The notes beneath the pieces are model-generated. The model was given only the letters and a program-made list of their open reading frames with translations, was not told where the DNA came from and did no database searches. DNA of 64,000 nt, taken from NCBI GenBank assembly GCA_013396655.1, contig WBMV01003351.1, positions 62,001 through 126,000 on the forward strand. The letters run 5' to 3'. The stretch comes from Campylorhamphus procurvoides (lineage: Eukaryota > Chordata > Aves > Passeriformes > Dendrocolaptidae). Positions within the stretch are counted from its first letter, which is position 1. Each line of letters begins with the position of its first letter. A program made the position numbers and the translations under genes. Below, one piece after another: positions 1 to 13,000 of the stretch.

Positions 1-3000
1 CTCCCCAGATCAAATTCCTTTAAAAGCCACAGGGAGGAACAATCATCTCCAGTCTAAACGAGGGAGGAACAAGCACCTCCTATCCTAAATGATATGTTAA
101 GGGTAGATTGGCAAAACCATATCTGAAAATACACCCTCGAACCAGGCACTTTGGGTGACTTGACTTAGATGTAGATTATAGACACTGGAAACATCAGGTA
201 AGGATGAGTCCCTTTATGTCTGACTCCTCATTTTTTGGAGTATGTATATTATGATAATATTTATTGCTCTAGGTGCTTTTGATCAGTCCCAAAGTTATTT
301 GCTTCTGGCCCTGTCTTTTCTACTGAGCTAAGCATACATGTAGTTTTTCTGTTTTGAGTCTATTTTAAGGAGATAAATGTTGCACCATCCCATTGTTGTC
401 CCTTACTGCATTCAAAGTTGTCATTTTCCTTGAGCAGAGAATTAAGCATACAGGGTAAAATTTAATTTCATTATACTTCTAAATGTGTGTATCAGCAAAG
501 GCTTGTTTTATAGACCATACTTTAGGAAGAGTTGAGGATCATGAAATATGTGATGGTTTAGCATTTCACATTTGCTGTGTCATTATATTGCTGAAGGAGA
601 ATAAGAGAAATTAGTTTACCTACTTACTATTTATCAGGTATCCAAATGCTATACTGATTACTGCTTTTCTGAGCTGGATAGATGTTTCTACAACTTTAGA
701 GAATAAAAGGATTGAATCTTACTGAAACTAAGTTTCTCAAGTCAAGTGAAATTTGAGTTTGTGGCAAGTTACAAATATATAATCAGAGGAGGCAATATAC
801 AACCCTAATAGAAAGTTCAGATCCTTCTGCTGCAAAGACATGCATTTTTTGTTACAATACACAGATCTCTTTGTAATGCAAACAGAGGGGTCTCAAAGCA
901 ATTCAGTTGCATTTCTCTAGCAGGGATAAAATATGGCCCAGTCAATTTTTGTTGCATACAAGATATCAGGAAATTTTCAGCCAATAGGAAATAATTTTGT
1001 TTTCTGCTCTTTATGACCCGTGTCAGGAAGTCTGCCAGACTTGATGTCTCATGTTTTCCAGCACCAATTATGTGAGGACTCCAAAGCTCAAGTCTCCAAT
1101 ATTTACTGGAAGGAATAAAGCTGGGGAGAATATGAAGAGGTCCATCATAAGCCTGTGCAACTCACTGATTCCTGCATTATACTGCACTTAAACAGTGGCC
1201 TTGAACTCCTGACAACATTATGAAGCAATGTTCATCAGTCCTTTGCTCCCTGCAGCACTTGTTTTTCTAACTTGAATCATCTCAGAGCTATGTGCCTGTA
1301 CTCTCTCTTCAGTTAATGAAGAGAAATTGCCACATTCACAGTGTAATTCATCTCTGCTGATTTAGACTTGATTGGGGTGTGCGTTCCACCTCCCTGTTTC
1401 TATGGGATCTATGGCTAAGTAAAAGATATCAATGAACTCGTTTATGGGTTGCTCCTCCACAGCCTTTCATGAAGAATAAATGTTCAACAAAAGAATAAAA
1501 TAAAAATGGAGAATTTTTTTACTCAAGTGAGAGAAAAAGATCACCCTTTCCAAAAATGGGGAAAAAGAGGCATGAGAATCAGTATGTGAGAGAAAGGTAG
1601 AAGATGGTTAAAATAAAGGAAAAGCAACTATTTCCAAACATAGTAGACAGCCAACTCACTCTGGATCTGCTTCCATTTAATTTAATGGTAACTCTTCTGC
1701 CTACTTCAAGGAATGGGATAAAGCCAGACAGTACGCAAATGAACACATATCCATTAGGAAGTTAATGATCATTGTGATAGGAATCTTTGGAAGGCTGAAA
1801 AATCAGGCCAGCTCAAAACATTAAAATTTAACTTCAGTAAATTAATTAACTAACATCATACTTCTTGATAATGGCTAAATCTTACAGAATGTTAATCATC
1901 ACTGTTTTGTACACAAACCTGTTAGTCTTTAACACTTATCCTGAATTAGCTGTGAGTACGCAATATCAAGGACCTAATGCCATGTAGTTAGCATCAGTTG
2001 TGCCTTAAGCAATCTACACAACAAATGTTAGTCTTCATCCCAGGGGATCATGCATCAAGTTCCAGGTCTCATGGGTATGAAAGCCAACAAATGACACAGG
2101 ACTGTTCTTTTCAAGTACCTCATTTAATGCACTTTTTGATGAGGTTAGGGCATTCGGGTACAGAGTTTTGTTTGTGCAGGGAGGCTAAGTTAATATTCTC
2201 ATTCTTTCTAGCTGCTCACCACTGTGAACAGTACAGGATGATACAGTCTGTAGAAGTTTTATTTGGTTCAAAGGCAATGCCTGTAATGTATCAGAGAATG
2301 TAAACCTTGGGCAGTCCTGAACTCTAAATTCTCTAAATTCCAGTGAACAGTAGCTATAGTACTGTTTCATTTCATGATACCGTACTCATTTATCAGCAAT
2401 TATCTTGAACTTTATCCCTTTTTGATTTTATAGAGTTAACAGTTGATGAAATCAGAATAGTACAGTGCAGTATTGCGAAATTCTTGTAATTATTAGCTTG
2501 ACAATGCATCCTTAAAATGAATGGCAGAAATTTAGGCAAATTTTTTTTTTTAATTCATCCATAAGAGAATGAGGTAATAAGTAAACAATAATTTTGTGAA
2601 ATTAAGCTTCAGATTAATTCTATACTTTATATCTTCTGAGTAGGTTCTGAGAAGCTCTCTTGAAACTCAGGAGTAGTTCAGACTTTCTAACTCTTTGCAG
2701 ATATTGTTCCCACCAACTAGGGCTCTGGAGTGAAACTGGGTAAGTTTCAACACGGCAATACCTTTATCTCCCCATTGTGAATAAAGAGAGCTTAGGAAAA
2801 TCAGTCTTGGTTGGAAATACTAAATGAGTGCCTAAAAGCAGGTGGTGGAAAGCTCTCCACCATGGTCACTGTTGGTCAATGATTTTCTAGAATGACAAGG
2901 CAAGTGTTAGTACCACACTTGTTTTGCTGGTATCTGATGCTTCACGCATCCCCATACAAGTTTTAAAAGGAGTGAAAGTGTCTGTCAAATGAAACTCCAA

Positions 3001-4216
3001 CTTCTGCACTCACTTTGCCCTCTTTTGGTAGAAAACTAGATAGATACATCAAAAGATCAGTCTTTGTCATGTGGAGTATTTTGGGGGATGATGTAAACTG
3101 TTACAATTTCTGTGAAATAGAGGTATAGCAGACGTAGGTTTCAGTTTTGACAGCTACATAGGCTTCTCTCTTATACCAGTAGGAGATCACAGTTAAATCT
3201 GGCGTGTTTTCTTTAATTTTCCTTTTCTTGGCACAAATGTATATACTAATAGTAGATTAAATATTAGTATTTAACCTTTTTGCATTCTATTTGAAAGTGA
3301 ATATGCTTTCACAAAATTATTATCAAGTTAAAAATATTTAGCTCTATAACTTTCTTTTAGGTACAAGGATTCATTATTTTCATGTCTGTCAACCTCACAG
3401 TTATTTAAGCAGATCTTATGTATTCAGTTTCAGAAAAGTGCAGGAAGGAGGAAGGTTTATTGGAAAGTCAACCTTGAGTCATATAAAACATCTTCTGATC
3501 TCTCCAGATATAACCTCAGCAAATTTCATGGCATGGGGAAAAGACACAGAAGTGTATGAATGCCAGAACATGCTAGAGAGAATGGAAAGTTTATGTGAGA
3601 CTGGCAATCAGAAGAATCTGAAATGTTCATATTTGATAGGCCAGCATTGTGCTGATTCACACACATGCAGTGCATCTTTTTGGCTGGGATGTGGGAATAT
3701 GGCAATTCACCCATTTGCTCCTTTCAAACCACCATTACACCACGAAAAAACAATTCCTTGCTTTCCTGACAAGTAGGAACTGTAAAAGGTGCTACTCACA
3801 ATTCAGAGGTTCACTCAGAAATATCTGATGGGTTCTTGTGTGGCAGCAGACCCTGGAGTCACTCCCTGCACATTGTGCTGTGAGGTTGAGGCCAGCCCCT
3901 CACACTGAAGTCCCCTGGGGCTTTCCTATCTGTCCTTGCACATGTAGCTGGGTAAAGTTATCATGCCGAGGTCTGACATGAATGCCTGCTGTGATCCCTC
4001 CAAATGGAATAGAGAAGGGTGCAGAGCCTCCAGGAGCCACAGGTCCCCCATTTGGCTGGTGGTGGGCAGCTGTCCAGCAGCCTACCCTGTCTCTGTCCAG
4101 AACTACTACGAGCCTTGATCCATCCTTGCAGGAAGGTAATGGTTGCCTTTCTTTCAAATAAAGACTGTAATTCTGAGAAGAGCAAATAGTAGAGTTCTCC
4201 TTTTTAATAACTGGGT
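1..4216. other. intergenic, no gene recognised
   Basis: AT-rich sequence without a recognisable exon, RNA gene or transposon. Open frames here are short and overlap on both strands. A patch at about 3840-4160 is richer in GC than its surroundings and carries two overlapping minus-strand frames of 85 and 74 codons; neither resembles a protein I know. Confidence 0.6.
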
Positions 4217-4258
4217 ATTTTTTGTTGTTGCTGCTGTTGTTTGTTTGTTTGTTTTTTT
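4217..4258. repeat. TTG/TTTG low-complexity tract
   Basis: A run of T-rich units (TTGTTG, CTGCTG, then TTTG repeated) with no coding meaning. It lies about 450 bases before the coding relic at 4.7 kb. Confidence 0.85.
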
Positions 4259-4699
4259 AACCCTTTAGCTCCTTCTGTGCCTGTCTTATTCTGGTAATAG
4301 GTTTTAGGCCTAAAGCCAGAAATTTTAAACCTGTTATCTAAATTGCATAAATTGATTGTTCGATTTGTTGTTGTTTGAACATTTAAATTACATATATAAG
4401 TGGCTGTTTATATATGATCATATGACCATATTTTTAAAAATTCCTGGTGATTTTCATGTAGACAGTGTATTACCTTACTGCCTGTAGTTGAGTGGTAAAG
4501 GTTTTTAGTGACAGAAAAAGGTTGGAATTAGACTTGAATAATTTATGGGAATTATTTTGAATTTATTTTGAATTATTTTGAAGCTTGTTTGTCTTCTCTA
4601 GGTTTTTTTCTTGGGTCCATTTTTAAACTATTCATAGGCAAAAAGAAACATGAAGGAAGAGCTAAAATAGAAAAAGACCACAAGTAATATTGTGCCAAC

Positions 4700-5881
4700 T
4701 GTTAAAAAACATGTCCAAGTCTTCTAGGCTTCAAAAAATGGTTACTTTTTAAAACAAGAAAAGCAGACTAGATGTGATGATTCTTGCGGTGGACACAGAA
4801 TTTTAAAGATACCTCTTAACAGCAAATATCAGAGCTGTGAAAAAGTGATTTGAAGAATGTAAAACACAAGTATTAATATTAATTTCTAGGGTTGATTTTG
4901 AAAGTCTTCAAGCGGAAATCAAAAATGAGCTCATTGTGTCAAGACTTAAAAGCAATACTCCAGATGAATGACCAGCAGAAAAGTCCCCAAAATTTTCAAG
5001 TTTAACAATCATTTTGAATTACACAGGTAAAATTAGAAGATTTTGTGGAAAATGTTAATAATATGGTCATAAAATACAAACATAATTCTTATTTTCATCT
5101 GAAAAGGAGAAAGATGTTTTACTCTTGCAATACATGAATGATTCCAATCAATCTGATTTCTTAAAAAAAATATATATAAAATAGCAAAGATATAAAAACA
5201 AATGAAATAATTTAGTATGCTTTTTGTTCTTTTTCTCAAGACTGATGCAGGAACTCTTTAAAGTGTTTTAGAATTAAATGTTTTCCCATGCATTGAAGAC
5301 CATGTGTTTGCACACTTTATGTTGCACTGCAGTTGATATGAAATCCCTGGTGAATTTGTAATAGCTGGGTAACTAATTTGAGAGATTATTTTAAAGTATC
5401 ATTTGGACTCATTTCAAGGTTACAGTGTGAAAAGCTGAACTGGTTATCAAACAATTCAATACAATGAACTTGACTTAAAAAATGCCCTGGAAGTTTCAAA
5501 AGAACTATATATAGCATTGTGAGAGTACTGCATCACAATTCAGGATGATTTATTAGGATCACTGGTTCTTACAGCTTATGGGCAGAAAGATAAAAACTTC
5601 AGTACTGACACCTTGAAAGCCTTCTGACACAGGGACAATTAGCCCTGTAGAAGTTATAAAAGGAAGCATGGGTCAGGAAAAAGCTTTGACGAGAATGCTG
5701 CCCAGTCATCTTCTTTTGAAGAAGAGAGAAAATGTGAGCTTTGAAAATGAATGTGCTTGCACCTCCTAAGAAAAAACCCACTGTTTCCTCTATGTTAAGG
5801 TTACATGCTATAGCCTCACTAAGTATAGTGGAAGGAAAGGAGACACTCTTGTTAAAGGATATGAAAACAGCTGAACACAAC
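4700..5881 (+). pseudogene. decayed, apparently intronless coding relic of unknown family
   Basis: Plus-strand translation gives long protein-like stretches that hop between frames and contain in-frame stops. Frame starting at 4711 reads through to about 5035 with stops at TAA, TAA, TGA and TGA, the two TGAs sitting where tryptophan would fit (KK*FEECKTQ and NTPDE*PAEK). It includes LQAEIKNELIVSRLKSNT (about 4905-4960). The next blocks are KLEDFVENVNNMVIKYKHN (from about 5030), EKEKDVLLLQYMNDSNQSDF (from 5101), a frame from 5241 containing NELDLKNALEVSKELYIAL and IQDDLLGSLVLTAYGQKDKN (about 5465-5610), and two further frames to about 5880 ending near EGKETLLLKDMKTAEH. No clear GT-AG intron separates the blocks, so a processed copy or a decayed large exon is likely. 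The family is not recognised. AT-rich DNA can imitate such stretches, but this many consecutive same-strand blocks is unusual. Confidence 0.4.
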
Positions 5882-6224
5882 CAGCAATGGTGTTGTCTCT
5901 ATTTTTTGTGAGGTCAGAGAGAATATTTTGGCAAAGGTGACAAACTGTCCCTGTGGTTGCTGGGAGTACATACCAGCACCGCTCTGTGTGGGAAATGCAC
6001 AGTCAGCAGCACGTGGAGTTTGGTAAAGAAAAAAGTGGTGGTATAAGAAAGACATAGTGTTTGAGTGACAGTATGTGATGACAAACTTCCTAAGAACTGA
6101 TGAAAGAGAAAATTCTTACCAAAACCAAGAACTGTTGGAATTCTTCACCTGGATATAATATACATAAAAAAGGTTCATTTCTACATCTTCTCCATCTTGG
6201 TTGCCTTAAAAAAACCCACATAAA

Positions 6225-6227
6225 CCC

Positions 6228-6258
<31 letters not shown>
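6225..6258. repeat. homopolymer run: 24 C followed by 10 A
   Basis: An uninterrupted run of 24 C (6225-6248) passes directly into 10 A (6249-6258). The minus strand is therefore a 24-base G run, which can fold into G-quadruplexes and is prone to length error in sequencing. Confidence 0.95.
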
Positions 6259-7217
6259 GCTATCATAGCAAAAGGATGATGAAATCTTCCATATGTGACA
6301 TATTTTGGAATTAAGGAAAAAAAGAAGGAAGAATCACTTTATAGTGAGGAGCTTGTAGCATCACTATTCATGCCCTGCAGACTATTAAGAATATGCTAAA
6401 AATGATACTGTGTACATGTGAATGATGGTTTTGCTATCTCAGGGCAAAAGTTTATGCTTCTAAGTGTAAGTGGTCTCATTTTCAGGTATATTTGATGTGC
6501 ATGGTACACCAAAATCCATATTAAGTGTCTAATTTCTCCTCAGAGAAACAAGCAGCAACTGTGGATGCTCCATATCAGTTAAAAACCAGGTCATTTCTTC
6601 AAGGTGGCTTACGTATTGTTATGAGCCCTTGATTTCAGATATTCAGGTTTCAAAACTTTGAGCTTAATACAAATTTATAAAGCAAATCATCCAGTGAAGA
6701 ATTTATCTCTCTGCTCCTCAGTGTGTTTTGCTGCTGTTCTAAGGGAAAGCAGTGCCAGCTGTCTCACTAAGCAGATAAGATTGTGATGAGTTGTAATAGT
6801 TTAGCAAATTATTTTTCACTCCTTGTATAACATACAATAAAGTATGTCTGGCAATATTTTACTTTTTTGTTCTCAGGAATTTCCCTGGACAATGCATGGC
6901 ATGGTTTTATTGGATTGTTACCTGTCAAGGATCGTCATTATATTTGGCAGAAGGCAATGGAACAAGTTCTGTTAATTGCACACATACAAGCTTGTTAGGT
7001 ACAGTGATGTGGTAATGATGCAGTTAAGATGAAAACATGTCCCTTTATGCATTTTAGGGAGATTAAGAACAAAAGATGTCTGTCTTGTACAGGATCAGTT
7101 GCAGGTGATTTTGAAAAAGCTCAGAGCTCTTGGTGTCTGTGCTGATAAGCCTTTGGACACAGCACTACTCCATCGTATTACATTATTTTTCTTGTATTAT
7201 TTCAGTTAAACTATAGA

Positions 7218-7778
7218 TCATGGGTGTGCAACTAAGAAATAGGTTATGTTAGATGTATATAATGTAAAAAGTTGCTTGTTATTTAAACAACTTTTATTTT
7301 GAACATCTGTTTTAAACCAGATAGCAGTCCAGCTTCTTAAAAGAAGAAGCTTCTTAAAATTCCTTAATATGCTCTCAGCTCCACACTTGTACTGGCATTT
7401 AGGCTTTGTTATTGATAAGTAAACTCTCCACCTCCCATTCCCCAGGCTTTTCACCAATAACACTGCAGCAGAAGCATTTGCATGCAGTTGTAGCTGAACC
7501 TGGAATTCGACTGAGCACAAAGGAGAATAAGACCAGTATTTCTGATGGGTAGGAATGGAGAGATAAAATTCCCTTGCAAGTGTCTCTATGAGACAGCTGG
7601 TGTCCGCTGGGAGTTCTGCACAGAGTCCTGACACTTGCCATACAATCAAGTTAACCAGGTAGAAAACACCTTGAGTGTCAGTAAATGTCTGTTTTAGAGA
7701 CTGGCAGTTCAGGGACATTGAGAGAATAGAGTCTTCCTGAACATGCACAGAGAGCAAAGCCTGGCTACTTGTCACCAT
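7218..7778 (-). other. 186-codon open frame of unknown meaning
   Basis: This is the longest uninterrupted open frame in the window that does not belong to a known gene, starting with ATG at 7778. It has no recognisable domain, signal peptide or repeat, and its composition is that of translated non-coding DNA (many L, S, V, K). No promoter or splice context was seen. Chance is the simplest explanation, although a frame this long is uncommon in AT-rich sequence. Confidence 0.12.
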
Positions 7779-8628
7779 AAGAAATACAGGACAGAATAGG
7801 TGCAGAATAAGTCCCCATTTTTGATTTATCTATCATAGAATTGAACATATAAAAATTCAGTAAATATGAGGATCTGTTAATCCCATTGTGCACAAAAAAT
7901 GACAATGACTCTGTAGCAAATGACAGTAAAATTTTGATATAAAATACAATAAATTAGTTACATGAAATCATGCTATGACAATGTCTCCTGTTACAACTTC
8001 CTTGCCCTGACAGCACTGCCAGCAGTTTCTTATTTCTGTAGCTCAGGTTCATAGGAAATCAAAGCCACAGAGTCTCTATATATTTGAAATATCCCTAGTT
8101 AAACTGCATAAGACCTTCAGTCACTCAGGTATTCACAAGTGGGGGAACCCTTTCCATTGGAAATCTGACATGGGTACTGCAACAGAAGGCTGCCTACCAA
8201 ACGTAGACTCACTGCAGACAAATAAAATGGAGTGTGAAATTTCCTAAATCTCACACAGGTGTCTCTGTGTAGAAGCACAGAGTCCTGCATAACCCAAAAG
8301 ATGCTAAACTGTGATAAAACTGAATAGTGAACTTTTTCTTGGAAGTTAAGAAAAAAGAATTAAGGTTCAGGGAGGTTCCATTACGTTCTGTGCTGAAATC
8401 CCTCAGTTGTCTTGTGGGAGCCTATGAGACCCTCCAAAATACTTCAGATTCTGAAAAAAAGATTTCTGCCTTGAATCATGCTTCAGACTGTGTCTCCATG
8501 CCTTTTCACTGACAAATTCAGTAAAGTAGCCTCATCTTGGGTACCTACAGTTGATAAATTCATGTGACTTTCTCTCTAACAGCTTAGGTGTTCAGGGATA
8601 GTAATTAAGGATAGTGAGATAGAAATAA

Positions 8629-8643
8629 TCTCTCTCTCTCTCC
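8629..8643. repeat. short TC dinucleotide repeat
   Basis: About seven TC units just outside the 3' end of the large CR1 copy. Confidence 0.8.
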
Positions 8644-8689
8644 TTTTCCTAATGCCCAGTCTGAACTTCCCCTGTTTAATACCAGTTTT

Positions 8690-9960
8690 CTGAAATCTTA
8701 TCATTGTCCACCAGAGAGAGGAGGTCAGCATCTCCCCTTCCCCTGCCCCTCCTGAGGAAGCTGTAGGCTATGTTGTGGTCTCCCTTCAGCTTTCTCTTCT
8801 CCAAGCTCAACAAGCCAAGTGATATCAGCCGCTTCTCATAAGTCTTTCCCTCAAGGCCTTTCGCCAACTTGTTTGCCCCCCTCTGGGCACTCTAATAATC
8901 AATGTGTGTCTTGTAATGAGGTGCCCCAAATTGCACACAGCATCATGGTGGGGCCACACTGCGTGGTGCAGAGTGGAACAACCACCTCCCTCGACCATCC
9001 GGTGATGCTGTGCCTGATTCACCCTAGGGCATGTTTGGTTGTTTTGGCTGCCAGGGCACATGACTGACTCATATTCAACTTGCTGTCAACCCAGATTTTC
9101 AGATTTTTTTCCATAGGGCTGCTCTCTAGCCTATCATCCCTTGATTTGTACACGTAACCAAGACTACACCCATCCCAGGTGTAGAATCTATAACTTGCTC
9201 TTATTAAATTCCACATGGTTGGTGATTACCCAGCTCTCTAGTCTATACAGGTCTGTCTGTAAGGCCCGTCTACCCTGGAAGGGGCCCACACTGCCTCCTA
9301 ATTTAGTATCATCAGCAAATTTACCTAATTTACATTCTAATCCTGCATCCAGATCATTTATAAAAACATAAAAAGTTTTGCTGAACTTCATATCATCCTG
9401 TTTCTTCAGTTTGTTCAGAATCTCTCCAAACAGCAATATGTTTAGTGTCATCTAAAAATATATATATAGTTAACATTTAACAAACTTGCAGAGAGGACAC
9501 TGCTATCTACATTGTTAATGAAGACACTAAACACTGTTGGTCCTGGTATTCATGCCTGAGTGATGTCACTATTAACTGATTGCCAGCAGAACTTTGCACA
9601 ACTTCTTGAGTCCATCATTCCAGCCAATTTCCTACCCACATGATTGTTCACTCATCCAGCCCATATCTTACCAATGTGGTGATATAGAGACTACAAAGAC
9701 TATGTCAAAGTCAAGGTTTGTGGCATAATACTGCCCTCTCCCTCATCCACAGCATCGGTCACCTCACAACAGAAAAAGATCAGGTTGATCAGGCACGATT
9801 TGCCTTTGGTAAATTAATGTTGGTTGTTTGAAGTCACCTTATCATTTATATGACCAGAAAATGTTTCTAACTGTATTTGGGCCATCATCTTCCCAGGGCC
9901 TATTGTGAGGCTGATTATCATTATTTCTTATTTTATTATGAAACTGTTCTTATCTTAACC
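8690..9960 (-). mobile_element. CR1 LINE, 5'-truncated, decayed reverse transcriptase and 3' UTR
   Basis: The element reads on the minus strand, from about 9960 down to about 8690. Near 9900-9540 the translation resembles the CR1 reverse transcriptase core but is broken by stops (RYGLDE, then WVGNWLE). A cleaner stretch at 9451-9188 contains FINDLDAGLECKLGKFADDT: FINDLD leads into the FADD catalytic motif (the YADD box of other reverse transcriptases), followed by TDLYRLESWV. A further block at 9216-9019 reads DDRLESSPMEKNLKIWVDSK and KLNMSQSCALAAKTT, the known CR1 C-terminal region. From about 8950 to 8690 the DNA matches the CR1 3' UTR (TTCTCTTCTCCAAGCTCAAC on the plus strand). The terminal octamers are missing. 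The copy is dead: frameshifts, stops and no 5' half. Confidence 0.9.
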
Positions 9961-10007
9961 TGTGGAAGGCTTCTGGGCTGAAGTCTTCCACATTAACCCA
10001 TGGATAT

Positions 10008-10098
10008 TACTGTTTTTTCTGATTCTCCTCCCCATGCAGCTGGGGATGGTGTGGGGCAAATGACTGCATGGTGCTTAGTTACTGGAGTTAAACTGTGG
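10008..10098 (+). mobile_element. 3' fragment of an avian ERV LTR (ERVL-like)
   Basis: The stretch around GATTCTCCTCCCCATGCAGC, then GGCAAATGACTGCATGGTGC and TTAGTTACTGGAGTTAAACT, matches in order the 3' end of the LTR at 22.2-22.8 kb (TCTGATTGTCCTCCCC, GAGCAAGCAGCTGCATGG, TTAGTTGCTTGATGGGGTTA). Only the 3' end remains. It lies next to the 5' end of the decayed CR1 copy, so one may have inserted beside the other. Confidence 0.7.
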
Positions 10099-13000
10099 TG
10101 GTCTCACAGTCTCTATAACCTTCCTTTTGCTGCATCTGTTCTTATATAAACTTTCCTTGTTGACTTTTTTTTCCCCCTAAAGATATTCTGTCTAGACTTT
10201 CTATGTAATGATCAGATTCTGAATTTCATTTGTTACATGAACTATTTATAGAGCAGAAACACCAAGAAAAACCACAACCATGTAGCTGATTTGCTACAGG
10301 ATATAGTGAATCCCTCTAAGATTGTCTGTGATTCTCTCAGCACAGCTCTGTGGGTGGTGAACATTTATCACAGCAGGATCTCTGCAGCCTGCCTGCCTTA
10401 ATTCTGCCTTTGACATAAGAGGCACAAACTGGGAGGAATGACCATCATTGCAATGAACTAATTGTACGGGTGAGGGGGGGAGGAAGTTCATGCCAGCTGT
10501 GGGAAAATACTATAAAGGTGGTTATTTTTATTCTAGAAGCTAGAATGAAAACATTCATGTACTCTATAAAATCCTGTAAAATAAACAAGATGAAACTCCT
10601 CTAAATAAAAGTTGTGCCTGTTGTATCAGGTGCAGGTAATCATTCTGCAAAGTTGTCTTTCAAATAGTAACCTTTTGTTCAGAGTTTATTGGGTGATAAA
10701 TTCCAAGCATTGTCTTTACAGAGTTATATTGACAGCCAACATTATGATTTGCAGTTTCTCTAGTTACATCTGCATCGGTCTTGTAGGCTGATGCACGCTC
10801 CCTGCCATGTGGGGCACAATGACTCATGTCTCTGTGCCTCAAGGTTTGCCCTACCCAGGGTTTGCTTCTTGCATTCACCGCTACTTGAACTTAGCTTTGG
10901 ATGTCTGATGGGCTCTGTGTGGTCTTTGAACATCAGCATCATCATCTGTACATTATTTTTGAGTTCTATGTGTCTGAATTAATGCAAATGGTTTTGTTGC
11001 AGCCCATTAGGGAAGTGATTTTATAGCACACAATGGAATACCTATGCCTCACAAGCACATGAAAAGTCACAGGTGAAAATAGCTCTACAAGCTGCCTGAC
11101 AGTGGACAACTAGGTAGGAAATTAGTGTGAAAATGTAGTTCATTGATGTAAAATAATATTTTTTTAAACCAAACTTTGCTTTAATTAGCAATAATTACAG
11201 AATCCTTTTCCTTTTCTCATCTGACTTGACCTCTTTCATTTACATGTAGCTCTCTGTAATCCTTTTATAGCTTTTATTAGTGATGATGGTTTTCAAACAC
11301 CATCAGCCACTTAATGTTTAACATGTTTTCTAATGTTTTTAACCTCAGAGTTTATCAGATTAGATATTTATTCTCAGGGGAAAAAGAAAAGGAAAATTTG
11401 CCTTGCTGATGTTCACAGTATATTCTAAAGTACTTTACAGAGGTTTGCATCCAGCTGTAATCTGTCAATATTTAGGAAACAAAGTACTTTTAGTATCAAA
11501 GGTACTTTTCAATTTTTACAAAAGTATGATTCTCAGAAAAATATTATTTCTTTCAGCAATGAAACAATGTTCCATGAAGTACTGTCTTATCCATAGAGAC
11601 AAAGGTCTTCAGTGTCCAAAAAACCCCCAAACTTTTCTTTCTATATTACGCTCTGGCAAAATTGGCATATTGATATGCTGAGTCATTTTGACTTTGTCCT
11701 GGAGGTCTAGAAAAGTCTGTAAAGCTGCGTGAAAGCAGCATCTACTTTCCATCTGTAAGCTCTGTGAGGACTGTTTTTAAGTATATACAAGTACCTCTGA
11801 TCATGAAATTAATGTCACTAAAGATCTGTTTTCCCTAAGATCTTTTTTTTTTAACTTCCTATTTTATTGTAATATACTTTAATATATATGTATATATATA
11901 TTGCTACAGTAAAAATAAACCCACCAATGCTGACTTGATGGGAAGGCAGAATGGTGTAGAGCAAACATTCATTCCAGATCCATGGGAATCTCTTGTGGAG
12001 AACCTTTACCAAACAATGTGAACAGATAATTTAGGTTCTGTTTTATTCTCAATTTCTTCACAGAAAGTTGAATCCATCCAAGTGCATTGTTGACAGAAAA
12101 GGACTTCTAGAAGATACTTGCCTTTGATCTCCTGCCATACTGTGCTATGGAAGTTATCAAGTGTTCTCAGGACTGCTAGAGCAAATTTTGCCCTCTGAAC
12201 GCTCTTATCCATCAGAGCCTTGTGCCATATCTCTAACAGCTGTCACAGTTTTCTCACAGAGTTATCTCCAACTGAAGGAGAGCAGGTGTTATTTCTAGCA
12301 CTCCTTCGTGGCCTGGCATCAGCAGTCTCTCACTGTCACCACAGGACCATGGCATTGCTCCAAACTGCACATTTCCCACAAACACCGGATGGTGGGGATC
12401 TAGGGATTAACAAAAAGGCCCCCACCTAATTTTCTGATATAAAACTATGACACTCAGGAGCTTTGTTTCACCTAACTATATTCTTTTTCTTCCAGTCATA
12501 TTAAAGGAATATTGGAGTTCAAATTATCACCATCCCAAAGACGGGGTTGCTCGTTTTTGCATGTTTTGGGTACATATTCTGGTCTCATGAAAATTGTATT
12601 CTTAGCTAAGTGAAAAAAAAAAAAGCCTTCATTTTCATCACCTCTTTCAAGTATGGGAAACAGATGGCTCTCCTCATGCTTCATGACTGTTACCACTTGA
12701 TGTGAAGTATCTCCAGTGTTTGAATTTGACACATGCAAGGGCACTGCTCTCTGCTTTAACACATCTTCTGTATCTTGTAGATATTTGGGGATGTTACGAG
12801 ACACCAGTTCTGAATAGTTCCTTAGGCTATGGTAGTTCTATGATGTAGTGGCTATAAATAAAAAAAAAGTAAATCCAGTGACTTTTATGGACAATACTGT
12901 GCCTTGGACCAGTTATACATCTGAGTTGCCTGGCTCTCCAGTGACAAGTGACTGTCCAAAGGAAGAGCCATCTCTATTTCACCTCTCCGACTCAATTGAA

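Larger units (their letters stand above)
5882..8628. other. intergenic, no gene recognised
   Basis: No recognised exon or transposon. It holds the long C/A homopolymer at 6225-6258 and a 186-codon minus-strand open frame at 7218-7778, both listed separately. Confidence 0.5.

Noticed and set aside
6880..6995. Acceptor-like TTGTTCTCAG followed by about 40 open codons
   Set aside because: No donor, partner exon or recognisable protein; treated as chance.
8819..9371. Open frames on the plus strand of 76-82 codons
   Set aside because: Antisense to the CR1 reverse transcriptase copy.
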